Shown one piece after another: positions 43,946-53,762 of a stretch of DNA of 64,000 bases (within the stretch, counting starts at the first letter, position 1; every line of letters starts with the position of its first letter). The notes beneath the pieces are model-generated. The model did no database searches, was not told the origin of the DNA, and saw nothing but the letters and a program-made list of their open reading frames with translations. Both the position numbers and the translations under genes were made by a program. The DNA lies in assembly GCA_964589175.1 (NCBI GenBank), contig CAZPRY010000021.1:1-64000 (forward strand). Reading direction: 5' to 3'. The stretch is from CAZPRY01 sp964589175. GTDB lineage: Bacteria; Fidelibacterota; UBA2242.

Positions 43946-46906
43946 ATGAATTTTCTCAGCACCAAAAAAGCACAACGAAAACGGATTTGCTTAGCTGGCG
44001 GCATTCGTCCCCAACGGAAGATACAGATTGCGTTGATCGTATCCCTCTTAATTCTGACTTTGATCGGCCCGCAAAACGCCCTCGCCGCCGAAAGCAATTC
44101 CTATATCAGCACGCAAAAAGCCGGAGGAAGTTTCACGCTTTCGGCAGAAGGCCTGTCTGCGCCGTTATGTGTCAACTCCCAGGATTTTCCGGGCGTGATG
44201 CGCGTTCTGAAGCTGCTTCAAACCGATATTCTCCATGTAACCGGAATCCAACCCAACATCTCGACGGACGACATTCCGAACGCCGAAGAGATCGTAATCG
44301 TGGGAACCCTGGGTAACAGCCCTTTGATTGATAAACTGGTGCAGGATAAAAAACTGGACGTCGAAGACATCCGGGGAAAATGGGAATCATCCCTGATTCA
44401 GGTGCTAGAAAAACCGTTCCCGGATATCGAGCGCGCCCTGGTCATCGTGGGCAGCGATAAACGCGGAACCATTTTCGGCATATTCGACCTCTCCGCGAAG
44501 ATCGGGGTGTCGCCCTGGTACTGGTGGGCGGACGTGCCGGTCAAAAAAAATTCTGAAGTATTTGTATTACCGGGACGCTACCTCTGCGGCGAGCCCAAAG
44601 TTAAATACCGCGGAATTTTCATCAACGACGAAGCGCCGGCGCTCTCCGGGTGGGCCTACGAAAAGTTTGGCGGCTTCAATGCGAAATTCTACGAAAATGT
44701 GTTCGAACTGATCCTGCGCCTGAAGGGCAATTTTTTATGGCCTGCCATGTGGGGCCGAGCTTTCTATGTAGATGATCCCCTTAATCCGCAGCTCGCCGAC
44801 GAATATGGTATCGTGATCGGTACTTCCCATCATGAGCCGATGATGCGGGCCCACGCGGAATGGTCCCAATTCGGTTCGGGACCCTGGAACTACGAAAAAA
44901 ACGAATCTAAACTGCGCGAATTCTGGACCGAGGGTATCGAGCGCATGGGCGACTACGAAAGCATCGTGACCCTGGCCATGCGCGGTGACGGCGATGAACC
45001 CATGTCAGAAGCTGCCAATATCGCCTTACTCCAGCGCATCGTAAAGGACCAGCGCGGAATCCTCGGCGAGGTAAGCGGTAAAGACATCAGCACGATCCCG
45101 CAGGTGTGGGCATTATATAAGGAAGTACAGGAGTATTACGACAAAGGTATGCGCGTTCCAGATGATATCACCCTGCTTCTGTGTGACGATAACTGGGGCA
45201 ACATCCGTAAACTTCCCAAATTGGACTTAGAACCGCGTTCCGGCGGATACGGCATCTATTACCATTTCGATTATGTCGGCGGACCGCGGAATTACAAATG
45301 GCTGAATACCACCCAGATTTCGAGGGTTTGGGAGCAAATGCGCCTAGCCTATGAATACGGGGTCGATCGCATCTGGATTGTCAATGTCGGCGATATCAAG
45401 CCCATGGAGTTCCCGATCAGTTTCTTTCTCGATTATGCCAGGGATCCCGACGAATGGCCGGCGGAACGCCTGCCCGAGTACAGCCGCCGTTGGGCGGAAG
45501 CGCAATTCGGGACGGAGTACGCCGATCAGATCGCTCATATTCTGACACAGTACACGCGTTTCAACTCCCGTCGTAAACCGGAACTGCTGGCCCCTGACAC
45601 CTACAGCCTGGTGGATTATCGCGAAGCGGATACCGTTGTCGGAGAGTACAACGCCCTGGTCTGGCGGGCCCAAGAGATTTATAATGCCCTCCCTATCGAA
45701 TACCGGGCTGCATTTTACCAGCTCGTCCTGCACCCCGTAGAAGCCTGCGCCAATCTAAACGAACTGTACGTTACAGTTGGCAAGAATCGCCTCTACGCTC
45801 AGCAAAAACGGGCGGAAACCAACCGCCTGGCGGAGAAAGCAAAAGAATTATATAGCCGGGACGCGGAAATCACGAATTACTATAATCATATCCTGGCTGA
45901 CGGGAAATGGAATCACTTCATGGACCAGACACATCTCGGCTATACCTATTGGCAGCAGCCGGATAAGAATTCGATGCCCAAAGTCAAGAATATCCGGGTA
46001 GCCAACGAAGCCGGGATGGGCGTTGCCATCGAAGGCTCGCTCAAGTATTGGCCGGATGAAAAAAGTGAGGCGGTTCTCCCCGTGTTCGATCCCTGCAACC
46101 GGCAAACGTACTACATCGATATTTTCAATCAGGGCAAAAAACCGCTCAAGATTTCATTTCGGACGAGCGAACCGTGGCTCCTGATCGATCCTGAAAAGGG
46201 AGAAACCGACACCAATCAGCGCTTATGGATCAGTATCGATTGGGAGAAAGCTCCCGCCGGCGATCACCGTGTTCCGATCACGATCCTCGGGCCGGATGAT
46301 AGCCGCGTCGTGGTTCAGGCGCCGATTCATAATCCCGGGCTGCCCGCCGGGGATTTGGAAAATCGCTTCATTGAGAGCAACGGTTATGTCTCAATCGAAG
46401 CCGAACATTACACGCGGGCCGTGAACACCCATCCCATAACCTGGCAGAAAATCCCGGATCTGGGGCGCACGCTCTCGGCAATGACGCCTTTCCCGGTAAC
46501 TGCTCCGCCACAGCTTCCGGCAGGGGACAGTCCCCGGCTGGAATATCGCTTATATCTCTTCAGTACCGGTGAAGTAAGGGTGAAGGCCTATTTGTCCCCC
46601 ACATTGAACTTTCACAATAATCAGGGATTGCGTTACGCAATCTCTTTTGATAATGAAGCACCCCAGACGATCAACCTGCATGCGGATCGGAATTTTCAGG
46701 ATTGGGAGGAATCCGTCAGGAACAACAGCACAGTTGCGGTATCTACGCACACTCTCAGCAAGCCGGGCCAACACGTCCTGAAATTCTGGGCAGTCGATCC
46801 CGGCGTGGTACTCCAAAAACTGGTAGTCGAAACCGGAGATGTCGGACCGAGTTACCTGGGACCGCCTGAAAGTTATTATTGGGATGTAAAATCGGATGAG
46901 GATTAA
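43946..46906 (+). CDS. GH115 xylan alpha-1,2-glucuronidase
   Basis: The 986-residue enzyme removes (4-O-methyl-)glucuronic acid side chains from xylan or its oligomers. After a basic N-region and hydrophobic segment (IQIALIVSLLILTLIG, cleavage near ALAAE) come GH115 landmarks: ALVIVGSDKRGTIFGIFDLS, IGVSPWYWWADVPV, YRGIFINDEAPALSGWA, RLKGNFLWPAMWGRAF, IGTSHHEPMMRAHAEW, LLCDDNWGNIRKLP and GGPRNYKWLN. The C-terminal beta domains (about 740-980, with FIESNGYVSIEAEHYTRAV) match the usual GH115 length. No sorting tail, so a periplasmic site is likely. ATG 43946 is preferred to the GTG at 43934 by signal-peptide length and spacing to GTGGGG. It is the first gene of the + strand operon, with two operators at its promoter. 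Confidence 0.95.
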   Translation: MNFLSTKKAQRKRICLAGGIRPQRKIQIALIVSLLILTLIGPQNALAAESNSYISTQKAGGSFTLSAEGLSAPLCVNSQDFPGVMRVLKLLQTDILHVTGIQPNISTDDIPNAEEIVIVGTLGNSPLIDKLVQDKKLDVEDIRGKWESSLIQVLEKPFPDIERALVIVGSDKRGTIFGIFDLSAKIGVSPWYWWADVPVKKNSEVFVLPGRYLCGEPKVKYRGIFINDEAPALSGWAYEKFGGFNAKFYENVFELILRLKGNFLWPAMWGRAFYVDDPLNPQLADEYGIVIGTSHHEPMMRAHAEWSQFGSGPWNYEKNESKLREFWTEGIERMGDYESIVTLAMRGDGDEPMSEAANIALLQRIVKDQRGILGEVSGKDISTIPQVWALYKEVQEYYDKGMRVPDDITLLLCDDNWGNIRKLPKLDLEPRSGGYGIYYHFDYVGGPRNYKWLNTTQISRVWEQMRLAYEYGVDRIWIVNVGDIKPMEFPISFFLDYARDPDEWPAERLPEYSRRWAEAQFGTEYADQIAHILTQYTRFNSRRKPELLAPDTYSLVDYREADTVVGEYNALVWRAQEIYNALPIEYRAAFYQLVLHPVEACANLNELYVTVGKNRLYAQQKRAETNRLAEKAKELYSRDAEITNYYNHILADGKWNHFMDQTHLGYTYWQQPDKNSMPKVKNIRVANEAGMGVAIEGSLKYWPDEKSEAVLPVFDPCNRQTYYIDIFNQGKKPLKISFRTSEPWLLIDPEKGETDTNQRLWISIDWEKAPAGDHRVPITILGPDDSRVVVQAPIHNPGLPAGDLENRFIESNGYVSIEAEHYTRAVNTHPITWQKIPDLGRTLSAMTPFPVTAPPQLPAGDSPRLEYRLYLFSTGEVRVKAYLSPTLNFHNNQGLRYAISFDNEAPQTINLHADRNFQDWEESVRNNSTVAVSTHTLSKPGQHVLKFWAVDPGVVLQKLVVETGDVGPSYLGPPESYYWDVKSDED

Positions 46907-46912
46907 GTAAAT

Positions 46913-48685
46913 ATGTGTTATTTTCCGTGGAGTGAACATATTTTTTATGGAGTCCGCACATTGACAAATATGCTGCTGATTTGCCTATCTCTCCTTGTAT
47001 TTATGTTTTCCTGTTTACCCGAAAAACCGGCCCAACGACAGGCTCAGGGCTTCAATAATCCAATTCTCGCCGGTTATTATCCTGATCCGAGTATCTGCCG
47101 GGTGGGCAGTGATTATTACCTGGTCAATTCCACCTTCGCCTATTTTCCGGGTATTACTGTTTTTCACAGTAAAGACCTGACGAGCTGGGAACTGATCGGG
47201 CACGTCCTGGACCGGGCCGAGCAAATGGACCTGGAGGGTTTAGGCGTTTCGCGCGGGATCTTCGCGCCGGCAATCCGCTACTACGAAGGAATTTTTTATG
47301 TAACCTGCACCCTGGTGGACGGCGGCGGCAATTTCGTCGTGACAGCCTCCAATCCGGCCGGTCCCTGGTCCAATCCGACCTGGCTGCCGAGAATCAACGG
47401 CATCGATCCGTCCCCCTTCTTCGACGAAAACGGCGAAGCCTATATTGTCTACAACAGCGTCGCACCTGACGAGAAACCGCTCTACGAAGGTCACCGAACC
47501 ATTAGAATCACCCGGTTCGATCCCGAAAAGATGCAGCTGGTCGGCGAGGAGATCATTCTCGTGAACGGCGGTGTCGATCTCTCACGCAAGCCGATCTGGA
47601 TCGAAGGTCCGCACATTTTTCAAAAAGACGGTTTTTATTACCTGATGGCGGCCGAAGGCGGAACTGCCGATCAGCACTCCGAGGTAGTCTTTCGCAGCAC
47701 GGAAGTCACCGGGCCCTATGTTCCCTATGAAAACAATCCGATTCTCACCCAGCGGCATCTCGACCCGCAGAGAGAATTTGCGATCACGTCGACCGGCCAC
47801 GCCGATCTGGTGGAAACCGAGTCCGACGACTGGTGGGCGGTCTTCCTGGGCTGCCGGCCCTACCGGCCCTTCGAGGAGAATTACTACAATACCGGGCGCG
47901 AAACTTTTCTATCGCCGGTGAAATGGATTGACGGCTGGCCGGTGATCAACCCGGATCATGAAACGGTTCAATACTCTTATCCGTACCCCGTACCGCCTGC
48001 AGCTGATGCTCCCCAAAAACGTTACAGCGGCAACTTCAAGATCAGAGACGAATTCGACAGTCAGGATCTCCACCGGGACTGGATCTTCCTGAGAACGCCG
48101 CACGAGAAGTGGTACGACCTCGGGCAACGCCCGGGTTTTCTGACACTCAAAGTACGACCGGAATCGTGTTCCGATCCGGTCAATCCCAGTTTTCTGGGGC
48201 ACCGCCAGCAGCACCTGCGTGCATACGCCGCCACCGGTATGGATTTCGTTCCACAGTCGGAAAACGAGAAAGCCGGTCTGCTGATTTTCCAGAACGAAAG
48301 CCATTTTTATTTCTTATGCAAATCGCTCAAAAAGGCCGAATCGGTGGTGCAACTCTTTCAATCCGCCAGCCAGGAAGTCAATCCCAGCGCCATGCAGATG
48401 CTGGCTTCTCAGGTCATTGGAAAAGATAACGGTGACGGAGAGATTTCCCTGAAAATCGCGGTTGACGGTCCGGTTCTGGCTTTCTATTACGGATTCGAAC
48501 CGGGTGAATGGATACTGTTGAAGGACAGTGTCGATGCCATGTTTCTGAGCACCCGGACAGCCGGTGGTTTCGTGGGTTGCGTGTATGCCCTGTACGCGAC
48601 GTCGCTCGGCATGTCAAGTCAAAACCTGGCCTCTTTCGACTGGTTCGAGTACCAGGGAGACGATGAGGTATATAAAAGACATTAA
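46913..48685 (+). CDS. GH43 beta-xylosidase/arabinofuranosidase lipoprotein
   Basis: The 590-residue protein has a lipoprotein signal (LLICLSLLVFMFSC, lipid-bearing Cys at 34). The GH43 propeller has its three acids in YYPDPSI (D58), GIDPSPFF (D165) and WIEGPHI (E231), followed by the concanavalin-like C-terminal domain (about 375-580) typical of XynB-type GH43. It probably trims xylo-oligosaccharides in the periplasm or at a membrane face. It begins 6 bases after GH115 ends, so it is translationally linked. I keep ATG 46913 because GAGGA lies upstream and the N-region gains a basic residue; a TTG at 46961 with a well-placed GGAG is a good alternative. Confidence 0.9.
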   Translation: MCYFPWSEHIFYGVRTLTNMLLICLSLLVFMFSCLPEKPAQRQAQGFNNPILAGYYPDPSICRVGSDYYLVNSTFAYFPGITVFHSKDLTSWELIGHVLDRAEQMDLEGLGVSRGIFAPAIRYYEGIFYVTCTLVDGGGNFVVTASNPAGPWSNPTWLPRINGIDPSPFFDENGEAYIVYNSVAPDEKPLYEGHRTIRITRFDPEKMQLVGEEIILVNGGVDLSRKPIWIEGPHIFQKDGFYYLMAAEGGTADQHSEVVFRSTEVTGPYVPYENNPILTQRHLDPQREFAITSTGHADLVETESDDWWAVFLGCRPYRPFEENYYNTGRETFLSPVKWIDGWPVINPDHETVQYSYPYPVPPAADAPQKRYSGNFKIRDEFDSQDLHRDWIFLRTPHEKWYDLGQRPGFLTLKVRPESCSDPVNPSFLGHRQQHLRAYAATGMDFVPQSENEKAGLLIFQNESHFYFLCKSLKKAESVVQLFQSASQEVNPSAMQMLASQVIGKDNGDGEISLKIAVDGPVLAFYYGFEPGEWILLKDSVDAMFLSTRTAGGFVGCVYALYATSLGMSSQNLASFDWFEYQGDDEVYKRH

Positions 48686-48744
48686 GGAATAATGATGCGC
48701 CTGGGTTCGCTGCACAGGCATTCTCAAAAAGAACGGAACTTCCA

Positions 48745-49602
48745 TTGACTGAAGAAAAACATAGCGCCATTCTGCTGCTCTCCTGCCCGGACCGAACGGG
48801 TTTGGTCTCGCGACTGGCTCACTTCGTATTCCAACGCGGCGGTAATATCATGAATTTGGACGAGCACGTCGAGGGAAATAATTTCTTTATGCGGATTGCC
48901 TGGGACATGCAGAACTTCTCCATCCCGGAATCCGAGGTAGCCGAGGCCTTTGCACCGCTGGCCAAAGAATTCCGCGCCAGGTATTCCATCAATTTTACCG
49001 AAAAAAAACTGCGCGTCGCACTTTTTGTCTCGCGCTTCGATCACTGCCTGCAGGAAATCCTGTGGCGGCAGAGCCTCGGCGAGTTCAATATCGAAATCCC
49101 GTTGGTCATCTCCAATCACGATGATTTACGGCCGCTGGCGGAGCATTACGGAATTCCTTATCACGTCTTCCCAATTACGGCCGAAAACAAAGCAGAGCAG
49201 GAACAGAAAGAACTGGCGTTGCTTGAGGAAAATCAGATCGATACGGTGGTTCTGGCGCGTTACATGCAGGTTTTATCGCCGCAGTTTGTCGACCGCTATC
49301 CGAATCAGATTATCAACATCCATCATTCGTTCCTACCGGCCTTCGCCGGCAGCAATCCTTACAAACAGGCCTTCGAGCGCGGCGTCAAGATCATTGGTGC
49401 AACGAGCCATTACGTCACCCGCGAACTCGACGATGGACCGATCATCGAACAGGACATTATCCGCATTTCGCACAAGGATACGATTCAGGACCTGGTCCGC
49501 AAGGGGCGCGATCTGGAACGGATGATCCTCGCCCGGGCCCTGTATTATCATGCCCTGTATCGAATCCTGGTTCACAGCAAAAAAACCATCATTTTCGATT
49601 AG
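48745..49602 (+). CDS. purU: Formyltetrahydrofolate deformylase
   Basis: The 285-residue enzyme hydrolyses 10-formyl-tetrahydrofolate to formate and tetrahydrofolate. An N-terminal ACT domain (LLSCPDRTGLVSRLAHFVFQ, residues 11-30) precedes a formyltransferase-fold domain with INIHHSFLPAFAGSNPY (catalytic N191, H193) and ELDDGPIIEQD (D230). Length matches the family. TTG 48745 is the apparent start, since upstream ATGs are out of frame. It lies 59 bases after GH43 and 24 before a UroD-family gene, inside a xylan operon. That is an unexpected place for a folate enzyme and suggests a local need to balance one-carbon units. Confidence 0.93.
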   Translation: MTEEKHSAILLLSCPDRTGLVSRLAHFVFQRGGNIMNLDEHVEGNNFFMRIAWDMQNFSIPESEVAEAFAPLAKEFRARYSINFTEKKLRVALFVSRFDHCLQEILWRQSLGEFNIEIPLVISNHDDLRPLAEHYGIPYHVFPITAENKAEQEQKELALLEENQIDTVVLARYMQVLSPQFVDRYPNQIINIHHSFLPAFAGSNPYKQAFERGVKIIGATSHYVTRELDDGPIIEQDIIRISHKDTIQDLVRKGRDLERMILARALYYHALYRILVHSKKTIIFD

Positions 49603-49626
49603 AACTCAAAACAGAGGTCAGAGAGT

Positions 49627-50670
49627 ATGACGGACCGGCAATGGGAAATACTTAAAAAGGCAATCAACGGGGAGAAACTCGATCCGCTGCCGCTGGGATT
49701 TATCATCGATAGTCCCTGGCTGCCGAACTGGTACGGCATCCGGATCCTCGATTATTTCTCCAGCGATGCCCTCTGGCTGGATGCCAATCTGAAGGTTTTG
49801 CAGGAGTTTCCGGATGTCATATTTTTACCGGGCTTCTGGTCGGAGTTCGGCATGTGCACCGAACCGTCGGCTTTCGGGGTCCGCTGCAGCTTCCCGTCTG
49901 ATGAATTCCCGCACGCCTATAAAATAATTCAGAGTAACGATGACATCGACACGCTGGCGGCGCCGAATCCCAAAACGGACGGCCTGCTGCCTTTCGTCCT
50001 GAACCGCTTGAAACTCGCGCAGCCTGATATCGAAGCCGCGGGGCACAGGATTCGTTTTGCCGTCGCCCGCGGCCCGCTGAATATCGCAACTTACCTGATG
50101 GGCACAACCGAATTTCTGACGCTCATAATGATCGAACCGGAAAGAGCGCAGATCCTCATGCAAAAGATTACCGCCTTTCTGAAGGACTGGCTGGAGCTGC
50201 AGATGGAGACATTTCCATCGATCGACGGCATTTTTCTGCTGGACGACATTATCGGATTTATCGGGGAAACCGAGTTTCGCGCCTTCGGCTTGCCTTATTT
50301 TAAAGAGCTCTATGACTTCAATGTCACCGTGAAATTTTTACATAATGACGCCGCCTGCCGGGTATCCGCCCCGCTTCTACCGGAAATGGGCGTCAACCTG
50401 TTTAACATGGGTTTCGACATTCCGTTGAAGGAATTGAAGCAACTGACCGGCAACCGGGTCACACTGCTCGGCAATATTCCACCGCGGGATGTCCTGGCCG
50501 GCGGAACTCCCGGGGACGTGGAACGCGTGACAGGGGAATTGCTGGATTCGCTGGATGATAAATCGAGAATAATTTTTTCCTGCGGCGGCGGGATGCCGCC
50601 GGGCGTCAGGACGGAGAATATCGAGGCCTTTATCTGGACCGTTCTCCAAGGATCAGCGGATAAACGCTAG
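49627..50670 (+). CDS. Uroporphyrinogen-decarboxylase-family protein, methyltransferase candidate
   Basis: The 347-residue protein has the URO-D/MtaA fold: RFAVARGPLNIATYLMGTTE (about residues 143-162), DGIFLLDDIIGFIGE, KFLHNDAACR (H239, C244), LFNMGFDIPLKEL, LLGNIPPRDVLAGGTP and IIFSCGGGMPPGVRTENI (C319). In corrinoid-dependent methyltransferases of this superfamily a His-x-Cys...Cys set binds zinc and activates the thiol; here His and two Cys are present but spaced differently. It is not a haem-pathway URO-D by neighbourhood. Being next to purU and downstream of alpha-glucuronidase, it may take methyl groups from 4-O-methylglucuronate or another methoxylated compound (inference). No corrinoid protein is encoded nearby. 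Confidence 0.75.
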   Translation: MTDRQWEILKKAINGEKLDPLPLGFIIDSPWLPNWYGIRILDYFSSDALWLDANLKVLQEFPDVIFLPGFWSEFGMCTEPSAFGVRCSFPSDEFPHAYKIIQSNDDIDTLAAPNPKTDGLLPFVLNRLKLAQPDIEAAGHRIRFAVARGPLNIATYLMGTTEFLTLIMIEPERAQILMQKITAFLKDWLELQMETFPSIDGIFLLDDIIGFIGETEFRAFGLPYFKELYDFNVTVKFLHNDAACRVSAPLLPEMGVNLFNMGFDIPLKELKQLTGNRVTLLGNIPPRDVLAGGTPGDVERVTGELLDSLDDKSRIIFSCGGGMPPGVRTENIEAFIWTVLQGSADKR

Positions 50671-50825
50671 ATAAAGATCCGGATTTTTGAATTTGTTGAG
50701 ATATGGAATTAGGAAAATAACCGGATATCGGAAAAATATTGGGAATTTGGGTTTTCGCCATTTTCACTGTTCAGTAAAAGTAAAAATAAGATGATGTGAA
50801 TTAGAAAAAAGATAGGAGAAATCAC

Positions 50826-52166
50826 ATGTCCATCAAAATCACTCTAGGTAAAAAGGAGTATTTCAAAGGAATCGGAAAAATACCCTTCGAGGGTCACGAT
50901 TCCCGGAATCCGTTAGCATTTAAATATTACGATGAAAACAAGCTCGTCGCCGGCAAAGCGATGAAGGATCATTTCCGTTTTGCCATCGCCTATTGGCATA
51001 CCTTGTGTAACAACGGCGGCGATCCCTTCGGACCGGCCGGCACAATTGATTTTCCGTGGGATACCGCCAGCGATCCGATGCAGGCTGCTAAGGATAAACT
51101 CGACGCGGCTTTCGAATTCATCAGCAAACTCGGCGTTCCCTTTTATTGTTTTCACGACCGCGATATGGCGCCGGAAGGCAAAACCGTCCAGGAATCGGAG
51201 AAGATTCTGAAGGAGCTGATTGGACTGGCAAAAGCCAAGCAGGCCGAATCCGGCGTAAAACTCCTCTGGGGCACCGCCAATGTCTTCTCGCACAGACGCT
51301 ATACGAATGGCGCGGCAACCAATCCGGATTTTCAGGTACTTCCCCATGTCGCAGCCCAGGTCAAAGCCGCCATCGATGCGACCATCGAACTGGGCGGCCA
51401 AAATTATGTTTTCTGGGGTGGCCGTGAAGGCTATTACTCCCTCCTGAACACCGACATGAAACGCGAAATCGATCATCTGGGTTTGTTTCTGCAGAAAGCC
51501 CGCGATTACGGCCGGGCGGCCGGCTTTAAAGGGACCTTCCTGATCGAACCCAAGCCCATGGAGCCGACCAAGCATCAATATGATTTTGATTCGGCAACGG
51601 TAATCGGCTTTCTGAATAAATACGGCTTACAGAATGATTTCAAAATCAATATCGAAAACAATCACGCGACCCTGGCGGGCCATACCTTTGCCCATGAAGT
51701 CCAGACCGCCTGCGATGCCGGAGTATTCGGCAGCCTGGATATCAACCAGGGCGATCCGTACAACGGCTGGGATACCGATGAGTTCATGCGCAACCTGTAT
51801 GACGCGATCGAACTGATGCTGGTATTGCTGCAGAACGGCGGGATCGGCCATGGCGGTATGAACTTCGATGCGAAGACCCGCCGCAGCTCTTTGGACCTGG
51901 AAGACATCTTTATTGCGCATATTCTGTCCATGGATACGCTGGCGCGCGGACTCATGATTGCCAACGATGTTCTTCAGAAATCCGATCTGCCGAAAATGCG
52001 CAAAGCACGCTACGCCAGTTTCGATTCCGGTTCCGGCGCCCATTTTGAAAAGGGTGAGTTGGGCCTGGCAGAACTGGCGAAGCTGGCAATCGAGATCGGC
52101 GAACCGCAGCAGATCAGCGGCAAACAGGAATTGTACGAGAGCATTATCAACCAGTTTATCCGCTAA
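50826..52166 (+). CDS. xylA: Xylose isomerase (copy 2)
   Basis: The 446-residue cytoplasmic isomerase carries YCFHDRDMAPEG (catalytic base H110, D113), WGTANVFSH, VFWGGREGYY, EPKPMEPTKHQYD, IENNHATLAGH, DINQGD and GWDTDEFM. AGGAGAAATC precedes ATG 50826. It is followed after 18 bases by xylulokinase, the classical xylAB order. It is related to but clearly diverged from copy 1 at 3098, and its codon use is more G+C-rich, like the rest of the GH115 operon. Confidence 0.96.
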   Translation: MSIKITLGKKEYFKGIGKIPFEGHDSRNPLAFKYYDENKLVAGKAMKDHFRFAIAYWHTLCNNGGDPFGPAGTIDFPWDTASDPMQAAKDKLDAAFEFISKLGVPFYCFHDRDMAPEGKTVQESEKILKELIGLAKAKQAESGVKLLWGTANVFSHRRYTNGAATNPDFQVLPHVAAQVKAAIDATIELGGQNYVFWGGREGYYSLLNTDMKREIDHLGLFLQKARDYGRAAGFKGTFLIEPKPMEPTKHQYDFDSATVIGFLNKYGLQNDFKINIENNHATLAGHTFAHEVQTACDAGVFGSLDINQGDPYNGWDTDEFMRNLYDAIELMLVLLQNGGIGHGGMNFDAKTRRSSLDLEDIFIAHILSMDTLARGLMIANDVLQKSDLPKMRKARYASFDSGSGAHFEKGELGLAELAKLAIEIGEPQQISGKQELYESIINQFIR

Positions 52167-52184
52167 TTCCGTAGGAGAAGAAAC

Positions 52185-53744
52185 ATGACAAATCTATTTG
52201 CCGGGCTGGATGTTTCCACCCAGAGCTGCAAGCTGGTCATTATCGAGACCAAAACGTCTAAGATCGTTTTTATCGACTCTGTCAGCTACGATAGCGACCT
52301 GCCGCAATACGGGACTAAAAACGGCGTCATTGAAGGACTGGCGGAAGGCGTCTCCGAATCCGATCCCGGGATGTGGCTCGAAGCCGTTAATATGGTATTT
52401 GCCGAAGCCCTCAAAACCGGAATCCCTATGAACCAAATCCGCTGCCTCTCGGTTTCGGGACAGCAGCACGGTCTGGTGGCGCTGGACGCCGAAGGCCGGC
52501 TGACACGCGCACGGAGCAAATTGTGGAACGATTTTTCCACCCTTAAGGAATGCGAAATCCTAACCGAAAAAGTCGGCGGTCCGGAGGCTATGATCGCCGA
52601 AGTCGGCAACAGCCAGCGCACCGGCTATACAGCCGCGAAAATCTTCCACATGGTTCGCCACGAACCTGAGGTTTACCGGAAATCCGCCACCCTCTTCCTG
52701 GTGCACAATTACATCAACTGGTACCTGACCGGCGGCGTACGGGTCATGGAACCGGGCGATAGCTCGGGTTTGGCGCTCTGGAATCCGAAAACCCGCCAAT
52801 GGTCGGAGAAAGTCATCAGGGCCATCGATCCGGGTCTGAGGGACAAATTGCCGGAGGTGAAACCGTCGGATCAAACCATCGGAACGATTGCACCGGTCTT
52901 CGTCGATAAATACGGATTTTCACCGGAATGCCGCATCGATGCCGGCTCAGGCGACAACATGTACGGCGCCATCGGCACCGGGAATGTTGAACCCGGATTT
53001 GTAACAATCAGCCTGGGAACCAGCGGCACGGCTTACACATTTCTGAAGGAAGCCTATATCGATCCGTCCGGGGAAATCGCCGCGTTCTGCGACAGCACCG
53101 GCCATCATCTGCCGTTGCTTTGCGTCTCCAACCTGGCCAACGGGTACAACGAAATTCTCAAACAGTACTCGCTGACCCACGCAAAGTTCAAAGACATTAT
53201 TCAAAAAACCAAGCCGGGCAACGGCGGGCGGCTGCTGATTCCCTGGTATGTCGGCGAGCGCACTCCTGATCTTCCGCAGGCCGCGCCGCTGTATTTCGGA
53301 TTCGGGCTCGGGGATTTTACGGAGGAGATACTCTGCCGCGCCATTCTCGAAGGCCACATTTTGAACCTGCATAACGGTTTCGGGAAAATGCCGGTGCAGG
53401 TCAAAGAAATACGACTGACCGGCGGAATGTCGAAGTCCGATGCCTGGTGCCAGACTATCGCCGATATCTTCGAAGCCGAGACCGTTCCCGTCGAGGGGGA
53501 AGGCGCCGCCGTGGGGGCTGCCCTGCATGCCGCCTGCGTCTGGCAAAACGAAAACGAAGCCGCGCAACCCATTGCCGAGCTGGTGAAGCCTTTCATCGTC
53601 CTGGATGAAAAACGACGCAAGCGACCGATTCGGCAACATGTCAGCGTGTACCGAAAACAGAAACAACTCTTCGATGCCCTCAGCAAACGCATACGCGGTC
53701 TGCAGGGCGACGATCCCTTCAGAATCAGGGCGGAATTGTCCTAA
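52185..53744 (+). CDS. xylB: Xylulokinase (FGGY family)
   Basis: The 519-residue kinase phosphorylates D-xylulose to xylulose 5-phosphate for the pentose phosphate pathway. FGGY features are in order: FAGLDVSTQSCKLVI (phosphate-binding strand-turn, D9), SVSGQQHGLVALD, LWNDFST, the presumed catalytic aspartate in AGSGDNMYGAIG (D257), SLGTSGTAYTF, and the C-terminal RLTGGMSKSDAWCQTIADIF. GTAGGAGAAG precedes ATG 52185. It sits between xylA copy 2 and aldose 1-epimerase with gaps of 18 bases on both sides, so the three are probably one transcript. Confidence 0.95.
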   Translation: MTNLFAGLDVSTQSCKLVIIETKTSKIVFIDSVSYDSDLPQYGTKNGVIEGLAEGVSESDPGMWLEAVNMVFAEALKTGIPMNQIRCLSVSGQQHGLVALDAEGRLTRARSKLWNDFSTLKECEILTEKVGGPEAMIAEVGNSQRTGYTAAKIFHMVRHEPEVYRKSATLFLVHNYINWYLTGGVRVMEPGDSSGLALWNPKTRQWSEKVIRAIDPGLRDKLPEVKPSDQTIGTIAPVFVDKYGFSPECRIDAGSGDNMYGAIGTGNVEPGFVTISLGTSGTAYTFLKEAYIDPSGEIAAFCDSTGHHLPLLCVSNLANGYNEILKQYSLTHAKFKDIIQKTKPGNGGRLLIPWYVGERTPDLPQAAPLYFGFGLGDFTEEILCRAILEGHILNLHNGFGKMPVQVKEIRLTGGMSKSDAWCQTIADIFEAETVPVEGEGAAVGAALHAACVWQNENEAAQPIAELVKPFIVLDEKRRKRPIRQHVSVYRKQKQLFDALSKRIRGLQGDDPFRIRAELS

Positions 53745-53762
53745 ACCAGGAGTCGGGAAAAT

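Noticed and set aside
43606..43975. Short - strand frames in the GH115 upstream region
   Set aside because: They run across the predicted promoter and operators, lack ribosome sites and resemble nothing known.
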